Below, piece after piece: positions 61,811-64,000 of a stretch of 64,000 nt of DNA. Made by a program: the position numbers and the translations under genes. Each line of letters begins with the position of its first letter. Positions within the stretch are counted from its first letter, which is position 1. The stretch comes from Dethiobacter alkaliphilus AHT 1 (GTDB lineage: Bacteria; Bacillota; Dethiobacteria; Dethiobacterales; Dethiobacteraceae): the NCBI RefSeq assembly GCF_000174415.1, contig NZ_ACJM01000001.1, positions 124,001 to 188,000 of the forward strand, read 5' to 3'. The notes under the pieces were generated by a model. It made no database searches, was not told the origin of the DNA, and worked only from the letters and a program-made list of their open reading frames with translations.

Positions 61811-63414
61811 TGGTCAAGCAGCTCTATCAAAATGTGGGAAGGTACGCCAGGCTGATTTTGCGCCGTGACCGTATCCGCATCCCTGTGTGGCTAATTTGTC
61901 TGATAGTAATTACCATCGTAGTGGTGCCGGCTTTTCAGGAAATGTACGGTACACCGCTGGAGAGGCAGGCCATCGCTGAAACCATGAGAAACCCGGCCAT
62001 GATCGCCATGGTGGGGCCCAGTTTCGGTTTAGACAACTATACCATCGGCGCCATGATGGGCCATCAGATGCTGCTTTTTACCGCCATAGCGGTGGCAATT
62101 ATGGCCATCCTGCTTGTAGCCCGCCACACCCGCGCTGATGAAGAAGCGGGCCGCATTGAATTGCTGCGCTCCTTGCCGGTGGGAAGGTTGTCTAATTTAG
62201 CCGCTGTATTGTTGGTATTGTTTTTAACCTATGTTCTTCTCACGGTGCTGACCGGTTTTAGCATGTATTCCTTAGGGGAGGAAAGCATGGATTTGGCCGG
62301 CTCCCTGCTCTACGGTGCCCTTTTGGGTTCTGTCGGGATTTTCTTTGCCGCTGTAACCGCTTTCTTTGCCCAGCTTTCGGAAAGCTCTCGCGGCACCGTC
62401 GGTTTGTCCTTCACATTTTTAGGGGTGGCCTATCTGGTACGTGCCATAGGGGATGTGAGTAATGAAACTTTGTCCATGCTCTCTCCTCTGGGCTGGATCA
62501 TGCATGCACAGGTCTATGTCAACGACTACTGGTGGCCAGTGTTTGCCTTGGTGGGGGCGGCCATAGTAATTGGCGCCATTGCTCTCAAACTTAACTCAAC
62601 CCGTGATTTGGGTGCCGGCTTTATTGCGGCCAAACCAGGCAGAAGTACAGCATCCGCATTTTTGCAGAGTCCCTTAGGGTTAAACCTGAAGCTGCAGCGG
62701 ACCATGATTATCGCCTGGTTAATCGGAATGTTTGTGCTTGGCGCCTCCTACGGCTCTGTTTTTGGCGACTTGGAAGCATTTTTTGCCGAGAGTGAAATGA
62801 TGCAGCAGATACTGCCTCCAGGAGAAGGTTTTACCCTGGCAGAGCAGTTTATGACCATGATTATGTCTATTATGTCCATGGTGGCAGCAATTCCGGCCCT
62901 TTTAATAACCCTTAAGCTACTGGCAGAAGAAAACAAAAACCGCACCGAACATTTATTGGCCCGTGCGGTCTCCCGGGCCAACCTGATGGCCAGTTTCCTC
63001 TCTGTTGCCCTGGTGGTTGGGTTCTTGTCCATGCTGCTAAGCGCCTTCGGAATGTGGGCAGCAGCTGCCGCAGTGATGGAAGATACCATTAGCTTAAACT
63101 CGGCTCTTAGTGCCTCCGCAGTTTACCTGCCGGCAATAGGGGCAATGGTGGGGTTAGCGGCATTTCTGGTAGGCGTTCTCCCTAAAGGAGCAGGGCTTAC
63201 CTGGCTCTATCTGGGTTATTCCTTTATTGTTGTCTACCTGGGAAATCTTCTGCAGTTTCCCGAATGGATGGCTACTCTTTCTCCCTTTGGTAACGTTCCG
63301 CAGGTACCTCTGGAGGATTTTAATCTGACAGCAGTTACAGTATTAAGCATCGTAGCCGTTATGTTATTGGCTGCAGCTTTTAGGGGATATCGACAGCGGG
63401 ATATACACGGTTAA
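61810..63414 (+). CDS. ABC-2 type permease (large, two-module)
   Basis: A 534-residue membrane protein with about 12 hydrophobic segments. The two halves look alike (RTRADEEAGRIELLRSLPVGRLS in the first, NRTEHLLARAVSRANLM in the second), typical of the tetronasin-resistance-like ABC-2 exporters. It forms the translocation pathway for the upstream ATPase and likely exports a hydrophobic compound or antibiotic. A terminator follows at once. Confidence 0.87.
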   Translation: MVKQLYQNVGRYARLILRRDRIRIPVWLICLIVITIVVVPAFQEMYGTPLERQAIAETMRNPAMIAMVGPSFGLDNYTIGAMMGHQMLLFTAIAVAIMAILLVARHTRADEEAGRIELLRSLPVGRLSNLAAVLLVLFLTYVLLTVLTGFSMYSLGEESMDLAGSLLYGALLGSVGIFFAAVTAFFAQLSESSRGTVGLSFTFLGVAYLVRAIGDVSNETLSMLSPLGWIMHAQVYVNDYWWPVFALVGAAIVIGAIALKLNSTRDLGAGFIAAKPGRSTASAFLQSPLGLNLKLQRTMIIAWLIGMFVLGASYGSVFGDLEAFFAESEMMQQILPPGEGFTLAEQFMTMIMSIMSMVAAIPALLITLKLLAEENKNRTEHLLARAVSRANLMASFLSVALVVGFLSMLLSAFGMWAAAAAVMEDTISLNSALSASAVYLPAIGAMVGLAAFLVGVLPKGAGLTWLYLGYSFIVVYLGNLLQFPEWMATLSPFGNVPQVPLEDFNLTAVTVLSIVAVMLLAAAFRGYRQRDIHG

Positions 63415-63417
63415 AAC

Positions 63418-63451
63418 AAAAACCGTCGCAGCTTTATGCTGCGGCGGTTTT
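63418..63451 (+). terminator. Terminator of TetR-ABC exporter unit
   Basis: AAAACCGTCGCAGC / GCTGCGGCGGTTTT stem with a five-T tail. Confidence 0.85.
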
Positions 63452-63492
63452 TAGATAGAGGCCGGAATTAGTTTATCATATCGTCCATGCGA

Positions 63493-63540
63493 CCTAAGGG
63501 TTCGGTTGCTCGCGCCCCTTAGGGCCCTTTTTTAAAAGAA
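63493..63540 (+). other. Second hairpin before a T tract
   Basis: CCTAAGGG / CCCTTAGG arms around a 16-base loop, followed by a GCCC and six T. It lies between convergent genes and may help terminate either transcript. Confidence 0.4.
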
Positions 63541-63567
63541 ATAACCGGCCGCATTGGCCGAATGCAA

Positions 63568-63960
63568 TCAATTATTTATTTCCTCAAGAATCCGTTCATA
63601 AGCAGCTTTTGTTTCCTCAGCTTCTGCCAGGTTGAAAATTACTATTTCCCCGTTACTTAAGAAGATGAAAGGAGGATTGTCTCTGTTGACAAACAGTTTT
63701 TTAGCTCCGAACTCTTCTGAGCTAAAGTTGCCTTTTAAATGGGGGCCAAGTCCAGACCCGTTGGTGCGCCGCAGGCCCGTGGGGAGCGTCTCAATTAGTC
63801 TAACCTCTTCGATACTTTCCCAGGCATATGTTTGGCCATACATGCCATGTATTTGCAGGCCTTCTTCCAAAAAAGAAGCGGAAGTTGGCTGGGAAGAAAA
63901 ATACATTAAGCCAGCGACTCCAAGAAGTGTGACCACGATAATTGCCAGTGGGGCTTTCAC
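63568..63960 (-). CDS. Small membrane-anchored protein, bacterial PH-domain-like
   Basis: A 130-residue product with one N-terminal hydrophobic helix (about 4-22). A beta-rich domain with IHGMYGQTYAWESIEEVRLIETLP, FVNRDNPPFIFLSNGEIVIFNL and a final helix ETKAAYERILEEI resembles the membrane-linked bacterial PH (bPH) domains. The GTG at 63960 has no close ribosome site and the frame stays open to the window edge (64000), so the gene may begin further out and be longer. Function unknown. Confidence 0.6.
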   Translation of the reverse strand: MKAPLAIIVVTLLGVAGLMYFSSQPTSASFLEEGLQIHGMYGQTYAWESIEEVRLIETLPTGLRRTNGSGLGPHLKGNFSSEEFGAKKLFVNRDNPPFIFLSNGEIVIFNLAEAEETKAAYERILEEINN

Positions 63961-64000
63961 TTGTTTACGTGCACCCGGGATCAGGTCTCCACCTGTTTCA

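Noticed and set aside
1-64000. tRNA, rRNA, CRISPR arrays and insertion sequences
   Set aside because: No tRNA cloverleaf, rRNA core, regularly spaced repeat array or transposase was recognised in the window.

Overview
The window looks like a chromosomal segment of an endospore-forming, probably anaerobic member of the Bacillota (Clostridia-like). The evidence is a prkA-yhbH-spoVR sporulation block, a large YheC/YheD spore-coat-type ATP-grasp cluster, a spore photoproduct lyase homologue, a GerMN lipoprotein, a DUF1540 mini-protein, a T-box in front of tyrS, many TTG/GTG starts with strong Shine-Dalgarno sequences, and several small Fe-S and flavin proteins. A Dethiobacter-like genus is possible, but I cannot fix the taxon from sequence alone. 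No rRNA, tRNA, CRISPR array or insertion sequence was seen.

Layout. 1-1.5 kb: ABC-2 exporter (ATPase cut by the window edge). 1.7-4.3 kb: a membrane cluster of transglutaminase-like protein, M50-type metalloprotease and rhomboid protease, followed by a 5'-nucleotidase. 6.5-12.3 kb: accessory and stress genes, including a Phd-Uma2 fusion, DUF5714, a QueG-like Fe-S protein, DUF2200, an OFA-type MFS transporter with a long leader, two fused gene fragments and a ferritin-like protein. 12.7-21.7 kb: GerMN lipoprotein, a GMP synthase with a degenerate glutaminase domain, a tandem flavodoxin-fold protein, a serine hydrolase, an alpha/beta hydrolase and T-box/tyrS. 22.0-31.0 kb: six YheC/YheD-family ATP-grasp genes plus one MurF-like ligase, with two sporulation-type promoter candidates. 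31.1-34.9 kb: DUF2062, CBS, DUF1540, CCG-domain protein and SelO. 35.2-39.7 kb: prkA-yhbH-spoVR. 40.2-46.2 kb: hemolysin III family, a frameshifted ABC-F gene, a DEAD-box helicase, nitroreductase and MATE. 46.2-52.5 kb: hydrolase, HTH and VWA genes, then Crp/Fnr with DUF302 and a SEC-C protein. 52.7-54.5 kb: isochorismatase-like, nadE and YjbQ. 54.7-64 kb: ferritin-like protein, SplB homologue, TetR with an FAD oxidoreductase, a toxin-antitoxin pair, a frameshifted TetR with an ABC-2 exporter, and a small membrane-anchored protein at the right edge.

The most notable candidate system is the 22.0-31.0 kb cluster. Pairing ATP-grasp ligases with a Mur ligase is the chemistry of cyanophycin synthetase and of the Ddl/MurF pair, so the cluster may build or cap a spore-associated peptide or isopeptide. 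The second is a putative regulon defined by an 11-bp-period GTTCAG direct repeat at a fixed distance from the -10 box in front of three envelope or redox genes. Several clear operators also stand out: TCGTNCGA three times at 21-bp spacing, ATAAC-N4-GTTAT three times, and a GACCA-N3-TGGTC pair. Three genes carry single-base homopolymer frameshifts, which may be real decay or sequencing error.
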